Origin: Saccharothrix australiensis
GTDB lineage: Bacteria; Actinomycetota; Actinomycetes; Mycobacteriales; Pseudonocardiaceae
DNA: 64,000 bases
Assembly: GCF_003634935.1 (NCBI RefSeq)
Contig: NZ_RBXO01000001.1
Coordinates: 1,258,501 to 1,322,500, forward strand
Reading direction: 5' to 3'
Under the pieces are notes generated by a model. That model did no database searches. It was not told where the DNA came from and saw nothing but the letters and a program-made list of their open reading frames with translations. Both the position numbers and the translations under genes were made by a program. This document shows, one piece after another, positions 1 through 9,052 of this stretch (position 1 is the stretch's first letter; the number at the start of each line of letters is the position of its first letter).

Positions 1-11
1 TGGTCGTCGGA

Positions 12-165
12 AGCGCCACGCAAGACGGGAGCGCCACGCAAGACGACCACCCCTTCGATCGGATGCGAATCCGCGGCCGCGATCCACCGTGTGTCCCGTG
101 TGAGCGGCGTAGGTCAGTGGGTGGGGCGTGCGACGGGAGTGGCGTGGGCCACGGGAGTGGCGTGG
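12..165. repeat. Short direct repeats with 18-bp period at the left edge
   Basis: A 16-base unit (agcgccacgcaagacg) occurs at 12-27 and 30-45, and a 15-base unit (acgggagtggcgtgg) at 133-147 and 151-165; both pairs have an 18-bp period. No convincing gene covers 1-281. One frame is open from the left edge to a stop at 178-180, but it shows no recognisable protein. In mycobacteria adnA lies directly upstream of adnB; no adnA 3' end is recognisable here. Confidence 0.6.
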
Positions 166-281
166 CGAGGCCGTCTCTGACACAGTCGTGGGCCGCCGAG
201 AGCAGGTCGGCGGGTCGCCCGGTCGTGTGATCCGGTCCGTTGCCGCGGGTCGCCGCGGGTTCGGGTGACCGGAGACGGAGA

Positions 282-3200
282 ATGCGAGTCGTGGCAGTGC
301 CGGACGAGGGTCGAGCGCAGGTGGGCGAGCTGGGTCAGCTCGCCAGCCCGTTCGAGGTCGCGGAGGCGCTCGGCCTGCCCAAACCGACCCCCGAGCAGGC
401 GGCGGTCATCGCCGCGCCCACCGCGCCGGCCCTGGTCGTCGCGGGTGCGGGCGCGGGCAAGACGGAGACCATGTCCGCGCGGGTCGTGTACCTGGTCGCG
501 AACGGTTTCGTCACCCCCGACCGCGTGCTCGGCCTCACCTTCACCCGCAAGGCCGCGCGCCAGCTGTCCGACCGCGTCCGCGCCCGCCTGCGCCGCCTGG
601 GCGGCTCACCCCTGCTGGACCGCCTGGACCCGAGCGGCGAGCGCCGGGCCGCCGTCCTCACCACCGAACCGGTGATCCTGACCTACCACGCCTACGCGGG
701 TCGCCTGGTCGGCGAACACGGCCTGCGCCTGCCCGTCGAGCCCGGCGTGCGACTGCTCACCGAGACGGCGGCGTGGCAGCTCGCCCACCGCGTGGTGTCG
801 ACGTGGGCCGAGGACATCGACACCGACAAGGTGCCCGCGACCATCACCGGCTACCTGCTGGCGCTGGCCGGCGAACTGGGCGAGCACCTGGTCGAGCCGA
901 CCGACCTGCGCAAGCACGCCGAGTGGCTGACGACGGTGATCGAGTCGGCGCCCAAAGCACCCCGCCAACGCGACGCGCTGCCGGAGAAGCTGAAGGACAT
1001 CGTCAACGCCCAACGACTGCGCGTGAACCTGCTCCCGCTCCTGGAGGCGTACCAGGCGCGCAAGCGCCGCGAGGCGGCGATGGACTTCGCCGACCAGATG
1101 GCGCTGGCCGCACGCCTCGCCGGCGACCACCCCGAGGTCATGCGCGGCGAGCGGGAACGGTACGGCGCGGTCCTGCTGGACGAGTACCAGGACACCGGCC
1201 ACGCGCAGCGCGTGCTGCTCAGGTCTTTGTTCGGCCGCGGCGAGCCGATGTCCGTGACGTCCGTGGGCGACCCGGCGCAGGCCATCTACGGCTGGCGCGG
1301 CGCGTCGGCGGCCAACCTGCCCCGGTTCGTCCACGACTTCCCGCCCGCCCGCAAGTACGGCCTGCTCACCAGCTTCCGCAACCCGCCCGAGGTGCTCGCC
1401 CTGGCGAACGCCGTGTCGGCGCCCCTCCGCGCGGCCGGCTTGGACGTCGACGAACTGCGCGCGCGGCCCGGCGCGGGACCGGGTGACGTCCGGCTCGGGC
1501 TGTTCAGCGACATCCGCGCCGAACTGGACTGGGTGGCCGACACCGTCGCCGCGCAGTGGGAGGACCACCTGGACACCAGCGACGAGCCGCCGACCGCGGC
1601 GGTGCTGGTGCGCAGGCGCGCCGACATGGCCGGCATCGCCGCGGTGCTGCGCGAACGCGGCCTGCCCGTCGAAGTCGTCGGCCTGGGCGGCCTGCTGGAC
1701 GAGCCCGAGGTCCGCGACCTGACGAGCGCCCTGCGCGTCCTGGTCGACCCGCTGGCGGGGACGGCGGCGGCGCGGCTCCTGACGGGATCGCGCTGGCGGG
1801 TGGCCGCCGTCGACCTCGCGGCGCTGTGGCAACGCGCCCGCGAACTGGCGGGCGCGCCCAGCCGCCAGTCGGTGGTGGACAACCCGTTGGCCGTCATCGC
1901 CGACGCCCTGCCCGGTGAACACGCCGAACAAGCGGGCCTGGCCGACGCCCTGGACGACCCCGGCGATCCGACCGCCTACTCCGCCGAGGGCTACCGCCGC
2001 ATCCGGCGGCTGGGCGCGGAGCTGTCCGCGCTGCGCCGCCGCCTGGACCAGCCGCTGCCCGAACTGGTCGCCGACGTCGAGCGCACCCTGCTGCTGGACA
2101 TCGAGGCCATGGCCAGGCCGGGCGGCGTGGGCCGCGCGCACCTGGACGCGTTCGCCGACGTGGTCGCCGACTTCGCCGCCGCCAGCCCGTCCGCCACCCT
2201 GCCCGCGCTCCTGGACTACCTCTACACCGCCGAGCACGCGGAGGACGGCCTGGAGCCCGGCGAGGTCGAGGTAGCCGAGAACCGCGTGCAGATCCTCACC
2301 ATGCACTCCGCCAAGGGGCTCGAATGGCACATCGTGGCCGTGCCGCACGTGGTGAAGGACGTGTTCCCCGGCCGGAAGAAGACGTCCTGCTGGTTGAAGG
2401 CCGTCACCGAGCTGCCCGCGGACCTGCGGGGCGACGCCGAAGACCTGCCCAAGCTGCGCATCCCCGGCGGCGGCAACCGGAAAGAGGTCGAGGAGGCCCT
2501 GGACCGGCATGCGGACGACTTCGAGGACCGGCGGCTCGTGGAGGAGCGGCGGCTGCTCTACGTGGCGCTGACGAGGGCGGAGCACAGCCTGCTCGTCTCC
2601 GGCCACTGGTGGGCCGAGACCGGTGACAAGCCCAAGGGGCCCTCGGCGTTCCTCACCGAACTGCGGGACGCGGTGCTCGCCGCCGACCACCCGCCGGCGG
2701 ACATCACCCACTGGGCGCCACCGCCGGCCGAGGACGAACCGAACCCCTTAGCGTCGCAGGTGAAGTCGGCCGACTGGCCCGCCGATCCGCTGGGCAAGCG
2801 CCGGGCGGCCGTGGCGGAAGGGGCCGAACTGGTGCTGGCCGCCCTGGAACGCCACCTGGCCGAGCCCGAACCGGCCAGGGCGGACACATCCACGACGAGC
2901 CCTGCCACAGCCGACCCTGCCACAGCAGATCCTGTCGCAGCCGACCCTGCCGCGACGGAACCGCCTCACGACCTCCCGCCCGAGCCCGACGACGAGTTCC
3001 CCCCGGAGCCGCCCCACGACTACGCCGACCTCCCGCCCGAGCCCCCGGAGGACTACGCCGAGCCGCCCGACCCGGAGCTTCCCGACGCAGAACCACCCGC
3101 GGAGCCTCTCGACGCGGACCCGCTGAACGCAGGGCCGCCCGACACCGCACAGCCCGACACCGCGCAGCCCGACACCCCGCAACCCGACGACCTCGACGAC

Positions 3201-3872
3201 CCCGAAGGCTGGGCGCGGGACGTGGACGTGCTGCTCGCCGAGCGCGCCGCCGCCGCGGACCGCCGGGAACGGGTCGTCCTGCCCGAGCACCTGTCCGTGA
3301 GCCAACTGGTCGAGCTGGCCGCCGATCCGGACCAACTGGCCCGCCGCCTGCGCCGACCCCTGCCGTTCCCCCCGAACCCGCTGGCCAGGCGCGGCACCGC
3401 GTTCCACACGTGGCTGGAGCAGCGGTTCGGCGCGAGCCGGCTCCTCGACCTGGACGAGCTGCCCGGCGCGGCCGACGAGGGCGCCGCGCCGGACAGCGAC
3501 CTCACCCGCCTCCAGGAGGCGTTCCTGGCCAGCGAGTGGGCGGACCGGACACCGCACGACGTCGAAGTGCCGTTCGAGGCGGAGATCGAGGGACTGTCCG
3601 TCCGCGGGCGCATGGACGCGGTGTTCGCCGACGCCGACGGCGGCTGGACGGTGGTCGACTGGAAGACCGGCGCGGTGCCGGACGAGGAGCGGCTGCCCGC
3701 CTTGTCGGTGCAGCTCGCGGCCTACCGGCTGGCGTGGGCGGCGCTGACGAGGACACCGGTGGAACGGGTGCGCGCGGCGTTCCACTACGTCCGGCACGAC
3801 CACACGCTGCGCCCGGCGGACCTGCTGGACGCGGACGGCCTCCGCGCGCTGATCCGCTCCGTGCCGTCCTGA
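282..3872 (+). CDS. adnB: ATP-dependent helicase-nuclease AdnB (UvrD/RecB-like)
   Basis: This is the AdnB-type subunit of the actinobacterial AdnAB helicase-nuclease, which resects double-strand DNA ends. The N-terminal half is a UvrD-like superfamily 1 helicase: Walker A GAGAGKTE near residues 55-62, Walker B LLDEYQDT, and motif VI ALTRAEHSLLV. The C-terminus is a RecB-like nuclease with AFHTWLE, GRMDAVFAD and VVDWKTG, which carry the metal-binding residues. Between them is an Asp/Pro/Ala-rich linker built of 15-bp DNA repeats (2897-2956 and 3138-3182), which probably explains a length of 1196 residues, somewhat above the mycobacterial protein. ATG 282 follows GGAG with 7-nt spacing; an upstream TTG at 240 is possible but less likely. 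Codon 823 (2748-2750) is the rare TTA leucine codon. The partner gene adnA is not in the window. Confidence 0.93.
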   Translation: MRVVAVPDEGRAQVGELGQLASPFEVAEALGLPKPTPEQAAVIAAPTAPALVVAGAGAGKTETMSARVVYLVANGFVTPDRVLGLTFTRKAARQLSDRVRARLRRLGGSPLLDRLDPSGERRAAVLTTEPVILTYHAYAGRLVGEHGLRLPVEPGVRLLTETAAWQLAHRVVSTWAEDIDTDKVPATITGYLLALAGELGEHLVEPTDLRKHAEWLTTVIESAPKAPRQRDALPEKLKDIVNAQRLRVNLLPLLEAYQARKRREAAMDFADQMALAARLAGDHPEVMRGERERYGAVLLDEYQDTGHAQRVLLRSLFGRGEPMSVTSVGDPAQAIYGWRGASAANLPRFVHDFPPARKYGLLTSFRNPPEVLALANAVSAPLRAAGLDVDELRARPGAGPGDVRLGLFSDIRAELDWVADTVAAQWEDHLDTSDEPPTAAVLVRRRADMAGIAAVLRERGLPVEVVGLGGLLDEPEVRDLTSALRVLVDPLAGTAAARLLTGSRWRVAAVDLAALWQRARELAGAPSRQSVVDNPLAVIADALPGEHAEQAGLADALDDPGDPTAYSAEGYRRIRRLGAELSALRRRLDQPLPELVADVERTLLLDIEAMARPGGVGRAHLDAFADVVADFAAASPSATLPALLDYLYTAEHAEDGLEPGEVEVAENRVQILTMHSAKGLEWHIVAVPHVVKDVFPGRKKTSCWLKAVTELPADLRGDAEDLPKLRIPGGGNRKEVEEALDRHADDFEDRRLVEERRLLYVALTRAEHSLLVSGHWWAETGDKPKGPSAFLTELRDAVLAADHPPADITHWAPPPAEDEPNPLASQVKSADWPADPLGKRRAAVAEGAELVLAALERHLAEPEPARADTSTTSPATADPATADPVAADPAATEPPHDLPPEPDDEFPPEPPHDYADLPPEPPEDYAEPPDPELPDAEPPAEPLDADPLNAGPPDTAQPDTAQPDTPQPDDLDDPEGWARDVDVLLAERAAAADRRERVVLPEHLSVSQLVELAADPDQLARRLRRPLPFPPNPLARRGTAFHTWLEQRFGASRLLDLDELPGAADEGAAPDSDLTRLQEAFLASEWADRTPHDVEVPFEAEIEGLSVRGRMDAVFADADGGWTVVDWKTGAVPDEERLPALSVQLAAYRLAWAALTRTPVERVRAAFHYVRHDHTLRPADLLDADGLRALIRSVPS

Positions 3873-3901
3873 CCGGAGCGCTGAGCCGGCCAGGGCACCG
3901 T

Positions 3902-3932
3902 CCCTGATCAGGGCGCCGTCCCCGAACAGGGG
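3902..3932. terminator. Two tandem palindromes between convergent genes, possible terminator
   Basis: CCCTGATCAGGG (3902-3913) is a perfect palindrome, followed by CCCC-gaaca-GGGG (3920-3932). Together they also form an imperfect 18-bp direct repeat. They lie in the short gap between the convergent adnB and the gene starting at 4496. There is no U-tract, so intrinsic termination is only inferred. Confidence 0.4.
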
Positions 3933-3959
3933 CGCACCCGCGCCGGTCGAGCCGTCGGG

Positions 3960-4496
3960 CTAGCTGTTCACGCGCGCGTGGGCAGGCACTTCCCTGAGCA
4001 CGCGGTCGTAGAGGACTTCCAACAACCAGCGGCCGAACAGCGAGGGCCCGAACTCCGTCGAACGGTCCTCCGGCGGCACGACGAGTTCCGCCGCGCCCGC
4101 CTCGTCCACGGCCACCACGCCGATGCCGTAGTAGTCCAACTCGATCAGCGGCCACGGCCGGTCGCCCTGCGGCGCGGGCAGCACCACCGAGCACGGCGCG
4201 AGGGTCATCAGGGTGCCGCACGACTGCAACGCGCGGTCCACCGTCGACTCGCCCACCAGCACGCCGACCAGTTCCACGGCCGGTACGGGCAGGCGGTCGT
4301 GCGCGGCCGGTTCGAACCAGGAACGGAACCACGACGGGTCCGCCTGCGGCGGCCAGCCGTTCGCCGTGCGCCAGTCGTGCACGTCGGCACGGACCCGCAC
4401 GACGGCCGACACCTGGTGGCCGAGCACGGCGACGTCGGGTACGACGATGCCGCGCCAACCGAGTGCCGACGCGGCATGGTGGAGGAGCGGTTGCAC
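3960..4496 (-). CDS. Hypothetical soluble protein
   Basis: I do not recognise this 178-residue protein. It has no signal peptide or membrane segment and no obvious catalytic motif. It contains several Trp residues and alternating hydrophobic stretches (for example LIELDYYGIGVVAVDEAG), consistent with a small alpha/beta cytoplasmic fold. GTG at 4494-4496 gives the longest frame; no strong ribosome binding site was seen. It lies 78 bp downstream of the DoxX-like gene in the same direction and converges on adnB. The gap contains a small hairpin around 4549-4563. Confidence 0.6.
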   Translation of the reverse strand: MQPLLHHAASALGWRGIVVPDVAVLGHQVSAVVRVRADVHDWRTANGWPPQADPSWFRSWFEPAAHDRLPVPAVELVGVLVGESTVDRALQSCGTLMTLAPCSVVLPAPQGDRPWPLIELDYYGIGVVAVDEAGAAELVVPPEDRSTEFGPSLFGRWLLEVLYDRVLREVPAHARVNS

Positions 4497-4574
4497 TCGG
4501 GCATCCTAGGGCTGGTTGCGGTGACAAGGACAGACCTCGGGTGCGCTGGGTATCGAACCCAACGCCCAGAGTTA

Positions 4575-4955
4575 TCAGAGGGCCGTACGGCGGACGCGCA
4601 GCGCCCAGAGGACCAGCGGCAGTTGGAGGGGGAGCCTGCCGTACGCGAGGGCCTTCGTCGGGGACGACCTCGCCCGGTGGTCGTAAGCCATCTTCACGTT
4701 CGCGGGGAACACCGCGGCGAAGAAACCCGCCGCCAACAACGCGCCGAGACCGCGGGTGCGGGGTGCGGCCACCGCCGCGGCCAACGCCACCTCCGCGACA
4801 CCCGAGGCGTAGGTCCAGCTCCGAGGCTTGCCCGGCAGCGATCGCGGCACGATCGCGTCGTACGGTCCCGGCTTGGCGAAGTGCGTGACGCCCGCCGCGC
4901 CGAGCAGTCCGGCCAGCGCCAGCGCCGACCAGGAACGGGAACGAGTGGGTTCCAT
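4575..4955 (-). CDS. DoxX-like small membrane protein
   Basis: This 126-residue protein has four hydrophobic segments typical of the DoxX-like family. The family signature region GVTHFAKPGPYDAIVP sits just after the first helix, and FFAAVFPANVKMAYDH follows the third. Members are inner-membrane proteins of poorly defined, often redox- or detoxification-related, function. ATG 4955 is chosen because AGGGTGA precedes it at suitable spacing; a GTG at 4985 would add ten unlikely residues. It is transcribed divergently from the M20 peptidase across a 59-bp gap. Confidence 0.8.
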   Translation of the reverse strand: MEPTRSRSWSALALAGLLGAAGVTHFAKPGPYDAIVPRSLPGKPRSWTYASGVAEVALAAAVAAPRTRGLGALLAAGFFAAVFPANVKMAYDHRARSSPTKALAYGRLPLQLPLVLWALRVRRTAL

Positions 4956-5000
4956 GGGGTTCACCCTGTCATGTCGCCCGCCCACCGGCTTCTCCAGGGT

Positions 5001-5006
5001 TATCCT
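5001..5006 (+). promoter_or_regulatory. Leaderless -10 element for the M20 peptidase
   Basis: TATCCT is followed by 8 nt and then GTG 5015, so the transcript probably begins at or next to the start codon. No Shine-Dalgarno sequence is present. Confidence 0.55.
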
Positions 5007-5014
5007 CCCGCACC

Positions 5015-6427
5015 GTGAGTGGTGATCCGGAAAATCCTGAACATCCCGAGCGCGCGGCCGTCGCCGCGCTGGCCGACGACTTTCTGTCGGACCTGCGCGA
5101 GTGGTTGGCCATCCCGTCCATCGGCGTCGACCCCGCGCACCGCGGTGACGTGCGCGAATCAGCCCAGTGGCTGGCGGACGCGCTCCGCCGCGACGGCTGG
5201 CCCGAGGTCCAGGTCTGGGACGCCGGCCCGGCGCTGCCCGCCGTGTACGCGTGCTGGCCCGCCGAGGACCCCGAGGCGCCGACCGTGCTGGTCTACGGGC
5301 ACCACGACGTGCAGCCGGTCGACCCGGTCGAGCGCTGGCGCCACCCGCCGTTCGAGCCGACGCTGGTCGGCGAGGAGCTGTTCGGGCGCGGCGCGAGCGA
5401 CGACAAGGGCCAGGTCGCGATGCACCTGCTCGGCGTCAAGGCGCACCTCGCGGCCCGCGCCGCCGCCAACCCCGCGGTGACGATCAAGCTGTTCGTCGAG
5501 GGCGAGGAGGAATCCGGCTCGCCCCACCTCGTCCCCCTGCTCGACGACCACCGCGCCGACCTCGCCTGCGACCTGGTGGTGTTCACCGACACGCCGCTGT
5601 ACGCGCGGGACGCGCCGACGATCTGCACCGGCCAACGCGGTGTCTACGGCGCAGAGGTCGTGTTCACCGGTGGCACCTCGGACGTGCACTCGGGCCGCGC
5701 GGGCGGCGGCGTGCCGAACCCGGCGACGGCGATCGCACGCCTCGTCGCCGCCCTGCACGACGACCGGGGCCGGGTGCGGCTGCGCGACTTCTACACGGAC
5801 GTCGTGGAACCCTCCGCCGCCGAACGCGCCGACTACGCCGCCCTCCCGTTCGACGAGGACGTGTGGCTCGCGAACTCCGGTGGCGCGCAGGCCGTGTCCG
5901 GCGAGGAGGGCTGGTCCACGCTGGCACGCGTGTGGGTGCGCCCGACCGCCGAGGTCAACGGCATCCACGGCGGCTACACCGGCCCCGGCCTGAAGACGAT
6001 CGTCCCGGCCGACGCGTCGGTGAAGCTGTCGTTCCGCCTCGTGCCGAACCAACGCCCGGAGCAGGTGGCGGAGGCGCTGCGCGAGTTCGTCGCCGCCCAC
6101 ACGCCGCCCGGCCTGCACGCGGAGGTCATCCCGCTCGGCGACGGCGCACCGCCCTACGCGGCGGACGTGGCGCACCCGGCCGTCGGCGCGCTGAAGGACG
6201 CGGTGGAGGCCGCGTTCGACCAGCCGGTCCGCTTCAGCCGGACGGGCGGCAGCGGCCCGGCGGCAATCCTGCACGACCGGCTCGGCGTGCCGGTCGTGTA
6301 CCTGGGCGCGACGTTGCCGGATGATCACATCCACGCGCCCAACGAGCGCGTCGTCGTGCCGCTGCTGCTCCGCGGCGCCGAGGCCGCCGCCCGCCTGTGG
6401 CGGCTACTCCCGGAGAGGCTGTCATGA
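5015..6427 (+). CDS. M20 family metallo-dipeptidase/carboxypeptidase
   Basis: A zinc-dependent exopeptidase of the M20 family, 470 residues, predicted cytoplasmic. Visible family motifs are the first metal site YGHHDVQP, the bridging aspartate region GRGASDDKG, the catalytic/metal glutamates EGEEESGS, and a C-terminal DDHIHAPNE histidine motif. GHHDVQP and RGASDDKG resemble CNDP-type dipeptidases, so a dipeptide substrate is likely, but specificity cannot be read from sequence. The stop overlaps the start of the potassium channel gene (ATGA), which implies translational coupling. Confidence 0.9.
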   Translation: MSGDPENPEHPERAAVAALADDFLSDLREWLAIPSIGVDPAHRGDVRESAQWLADALRRDGWPEVQVWDAGPALPAVYACWPAEDPEAPTVLVYGHHDVQPVDPVERWRHPPFEPTLVGEELFGRGASDDKGQVAMHLLGVKAHLAARAAANPAVTIKLFVEGEEESGSPHLVPLLDDHRADLACDLVVFTDTPLYARDAPTICTGQRGVYGAEVVFTGGTSDVHSGRAGGGVPNPATAIARLVAALHDDRGRVRLRDFYTDVVEPSAAERADYAALPFDEDVWLANSGGAQAVSGEEGWSTLARVWVRPTAEVNGIHGGYTGPGLKTIVPADASVKLSFRLVPNQRPEQVAEALREFVAAHTPPGLHAEVIPLGDGAPPYAADVAHPAVGALKDAVEAAFDQPVRFSRTGGSGPAAILHDRLGVPVVYLGATLPDDHIHAPNERVVVPLLLRGAEAAARLWRLLPERLS

Positions 6428-7491
6428 TCCGCCGATTCCACCAGGGCGAGCCGCTCAGCGAACGGCCGGGCCACTCCCTCGTCGGCGTGATCAGGATGCC
6501 GGACACCGTCCAGAGCCCGGTCCGGGCGATCATGAAGCGGGTGATCGGCGCGCTGGCCGCCCTGATGGCCGCCGTGCTGATCGTCTACTTCGACCGCGAC
6601 GGCTATCGTGACGTCAACGAGGACGGCCTGTCGTTCCTGGACGCCTTCTACTACGCGACGGTGTCGCTGTCCACGACCGGCTACGGCGACATCACGCCCG
6701 CCAGCTCGTCGGCCCGGCTGGTCAACGTCCTGGTGATCACCCCCCTCCGGGTGTTGTTCCTGATCGTGCTGGTCGGCACCACCCTCGAAGTGCTCACCGA
6801 ACGCTCGCGGCAGGCGCTGCGCATCCAGAAGTGGAGGACCAAGGTGCGGGACCACGTGGTCGTCGTCGGGTACGGGACCAAGGGCAGGTCCGCGGTGAGC
6901 GCCCTGCTCGGCGACGACATGGAGCCCGGCTCCATCGTCGTGGTCGACACGTCCCAGTCGGCCCTGGACGCGGCGTCCTCGATCGGCCTGGTCACCGTGC
7001 ACGGGTCAGGGACCAGCAACGACGTCCTCCGGGTGGCGGGCGTGCCCAGGGCCCGAGCCATCGTCGTGGCGGCCAACCGCGACGACACGGCCGTCCTGGT
7101 CACCCTCACCGCGCGCGAACTGGCGCCCAAGGCCCAGATCGTGGCCTCGGTGCGGGAACGCGAGAACGAGCACCTCCTCCGCCAGTCCGGCGCGGACTCG
7201 GTCGTGGTGTCGAGCGAGACGGCGGGCCGGCTGCTCGGCATGGCCACCGCGACCCCGTCGGTGGTGGACATGGTCGAGGACCTGCTCACCCCGGACGCCG
7301 GCCTGGCGATCGCGGAACGCGACGTCGAGCCGTCCGAGGTCGGCGGCTCTCCCCGCCACCTGCCGGACATCGTGTTGGGCGTGGTCCGGGCAGGCACCCT
7401 CTACCGGGTGGACGCCCCGGAAGCCGACGCGGTGGAAGCGGGCGATCGCCTGCTCTACGTCAAGAAGGTGACCCCACCCAGGGAGTCCTGA
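6424..7491 (+). CDS. Potassium channel with TrkA-N (RCK) domain
   Basis: A 355-residue two-transmembrane potassium channel subunit. Near the N-terminus are a transmembrane helix, a pore loop with the filter TTGYGD (preceded by ATVSLS), and a second helix. The cytoplasmic part starts with an RCK/TrkA-N Rossmann fold (VVVVGYGTKGRSAV) and ends with a TrkA-C-like region. Mycobacterial Rv3200c, near adnB and nudC, has the same architecture. ATG 6424 overlaps the M20 stop and follows GGAGAGGCTGTC; an earlier in-frame start at 6397 lies inside the peptidase gene. Confidence 0.9.
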   Translation: MIRRFHQGEPLSERPGHSLVGVIRMPDTVQSPVRAIMKRVIGALAALMAAVLIVYFDRDGYRDVNEDGLSFLDAFYYATVSLSTTGYGDITPASSSARLVNVLVITPLRVLFLIVLVGTTLEVLTERSRQALRIQKWRTKVRDHVVVVGYGTKGRSAVSALLGDDMEPGSIVVVDTSQSALDAASSIGLVTVHGSGTSNDVLRVAGVPRARAIVVAANRDDTAVLVTLTARELAPKAQIVASVRERENEHLLRQSGADSVVVSSETAGRLLGMATATPSVVDMVEDLLTPDAGLAIAERDVEPSEVGGSPRHLPDIVLGVVRAGTLYRVDAPEADAVEAGDRLLYVKKVTPPRES

Positions 7492-7616
7492 CCGCGCACC
7501 CCGCTCCCACACTCCCACACTCGGATGCTCCCGCTCCCGCACTCGGACGCTGCCTGCCGGCATCACTCCGAGATCGCGCGGACATCGCGCACCCGCCACG
7601 TGTCGCCGCGACGCAT

Positions 7617-7751
7617 GTCGCCCTGCCACGCGTCGCCCTGCCACGCGTCGCCCTGCCACGCGTCGCCCTGCCACGCGTCGCCCTGCCACGCGTAAGCCCG
7701 CCACGCGTCAGCCCGCCACGTGTTGCCCGGACACGTGTTGCCCGGACAAGG
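7617..7751. repeat. 15-bp minisatellite between convergent genes
   Basis: Five perfect copies of gtcgccctgccacgc run from 7617 to 7691, followed by four increasingly diverged copies to 7751. The array occupies half of the 268-bp gap between the convergent potassium channel and histidine kinase genes. No spacers are present, so it is not CRISPR. Its role is unknown. Confidence 0.9.
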
Positions 7752-7759
7752 TCGGCCAC

Positions 7760-9052
7760 TCAACCGGCGAGCGTGCCCGTGCCCTCGTCCGCCAGTGGAA
7801 TCCTGACCTGGAAGGCCGCACCCGGATCGACCGGCTCCACGCAGGACAGCTCGCCGCCGTGGGCTCGGACCACGCCGCGCGCGATGGGCAGGCCGAGACC
7901 CGAACCGCCGGAGCGGCGGTCGCGTGCCTCGTCCAAGCGCACCAGACGGTCGAAGATGCGGTCTCGCTCGTCCGGTGGCACACCGGGCCCGTTGTCGGCG
8001 ACCACCAACCGCGCGTAGCTGCCGACGGTCGACACCCGCAACCGCACCCGACCGGACGGGCCCGTGGCCTGTCGGGCGTTGTCGGCCAGGTTCGCCAGCA
8101 CCTGCGCCAAGCGTTGGGGATCGCCCGACACGTACGCCGACGTCCCTTCGGCGGCGATGTCGAACTCGGGTGCGAGCAGCCGAGTACGGCTCACCTCCGC
8201 TTCCGCCAACGCCAGCAGGTCCACCCGTTCCCGGTGCAGTTCCAGGCCGGCGTCGATCCGCGCCAGCGCCAGCAGGTCGTCCACCAGCCGCCCGGCTCGC
8301 CGGGCTTCCCGCACCAGCAGCAGGTTGAGGCGCTCACGCTCCTCGGCGCTGCCGGTCTGCACCAACGCCTCGGACACCGCCTGCACCCCCGCGATCGGGG
8401 TTCTCAGCTCGTGCGCCGCGTCCGCGACGAATTTCTTGGTTCGTTCCTCCGATCCCTCCAATGAGTCGAGCATGTCGTCGAACGCCGCCGCCGTCCGGCC
8501 GAGTTCGTTGTCCGTCCTCGTGGGACTGAGGCGGTGACCCCGTCCGCCGCGCGCGATGGACCGGGCCAGCGTCGTCATCGCGTCCAACGGGGCCAGCGCC
8601 CGCCGCACCACCCACACCATCGCCACCGCCGTCACGGCCAGCGAGCCGAACCCGACCAGCAGCAGCAACCGGCGCAGCCGGGCCTGCGCCACCGTGATCA
8701 CGGACGACTCGGCGTAGAGCGTGATGGTCGACCCGTCCGCCAGGTCGCGGGTGACCTTGTGGCTCACGCCGTCGTTCGGCAGGTGGCCGAACACCGTGCC
8801 GTCCGGCATCACCAACCGCACCTGCACGCCCCGGTTCTCCAACCGGTTCACCAGTTCCACCCCGCGCACCCGCTGCTTGACCAACGAGTGCGCGGCGCGG
8901 GACTTCTCGAACAGCGCCGTCTCCACATCACGCTGGGACTGGGCAGCGAACATCGCGTCCACCACCAGCACCAGCCCGACCAGCACGACACCGAGCACAC
9001 CGATCGCGGAGAAGGTGACCCGGCGTCGCAGGGAGACGGTGCGCAGGCTCAC
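7760..9052 (-). CDS. Two-component sensor histidine kinase
   Basis: A 430-residue membrane-bound histidine kinase. A transmembrane helix (about residues 12-34), an extracytoplasmic sensor of about 95 residues, and a second helix (about 128-149) are followed by a HAMP linker. The H-box is DAAHELRTP with phospho-acceptor His214. The N-box LANLADNARQA, G1 VADNGPGVPP and G2 GGSGLGLPIARG follow. GTG 9052 overlaps the regulator stop (GTGA) and has GGAGGACTC just upstream. The kinase is therefore translated together with the regulator before it. The signal sensed is unknown. Confidence 0.92.
   Translation of the reverse strand: MSLRTVSLRRRVTFSAIGVLGVVLVGLVLVVDAMFAAQSQRDVETALFEKSRAAHSLVKQRVRGVELVNRLENRGVQVRLVMPDGTVFGHLPNDGVSHKVTRDLADGSTITLYAESSVITVAQARLRRLLLLVGFGSLAVTAVAMVWVVRRALAPLDAMTTLARSIARGGRGHRLSPTRTDNELGRTAAAFDDMLDSLEGSEERTKKFVADAAHELRTPIAGVQAVSEALVQTGSAEERERLNLLLVREARRAGRLVDDLLALARIDAGLELHRERVDLLALAEAEVSRTRLLAPEFDIAAEGTSAYVSGDPQRLAQVLANLADNARQATGPSGRVRLRVSTVGSYARLVVADNGPGVPPDERDRIFDRLVRLDEARDRRSGGSGLGLPIARGVVRAHGGELSCVEPVDPGAAFQVRIPLADEGTGTLAG

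Noticed and set aside
606..2711. Long minus-strand open frame inside adnB
   Set aside because: Mirror of the high-GC codon pattern of adnB; repetitive Arg/Gly/Val composition and no domain.
4541..4590. Minus-strand sequence resembling a tRNA T-arm (loop TTCGATA with a 5-bp stem)
   Set aside because: No matching acceptor, D-arm or anticodon stem and no CCA end; it overlaps the DoxX-like gene end. Best seen as a small hairpin, at most a tRNA fragment.
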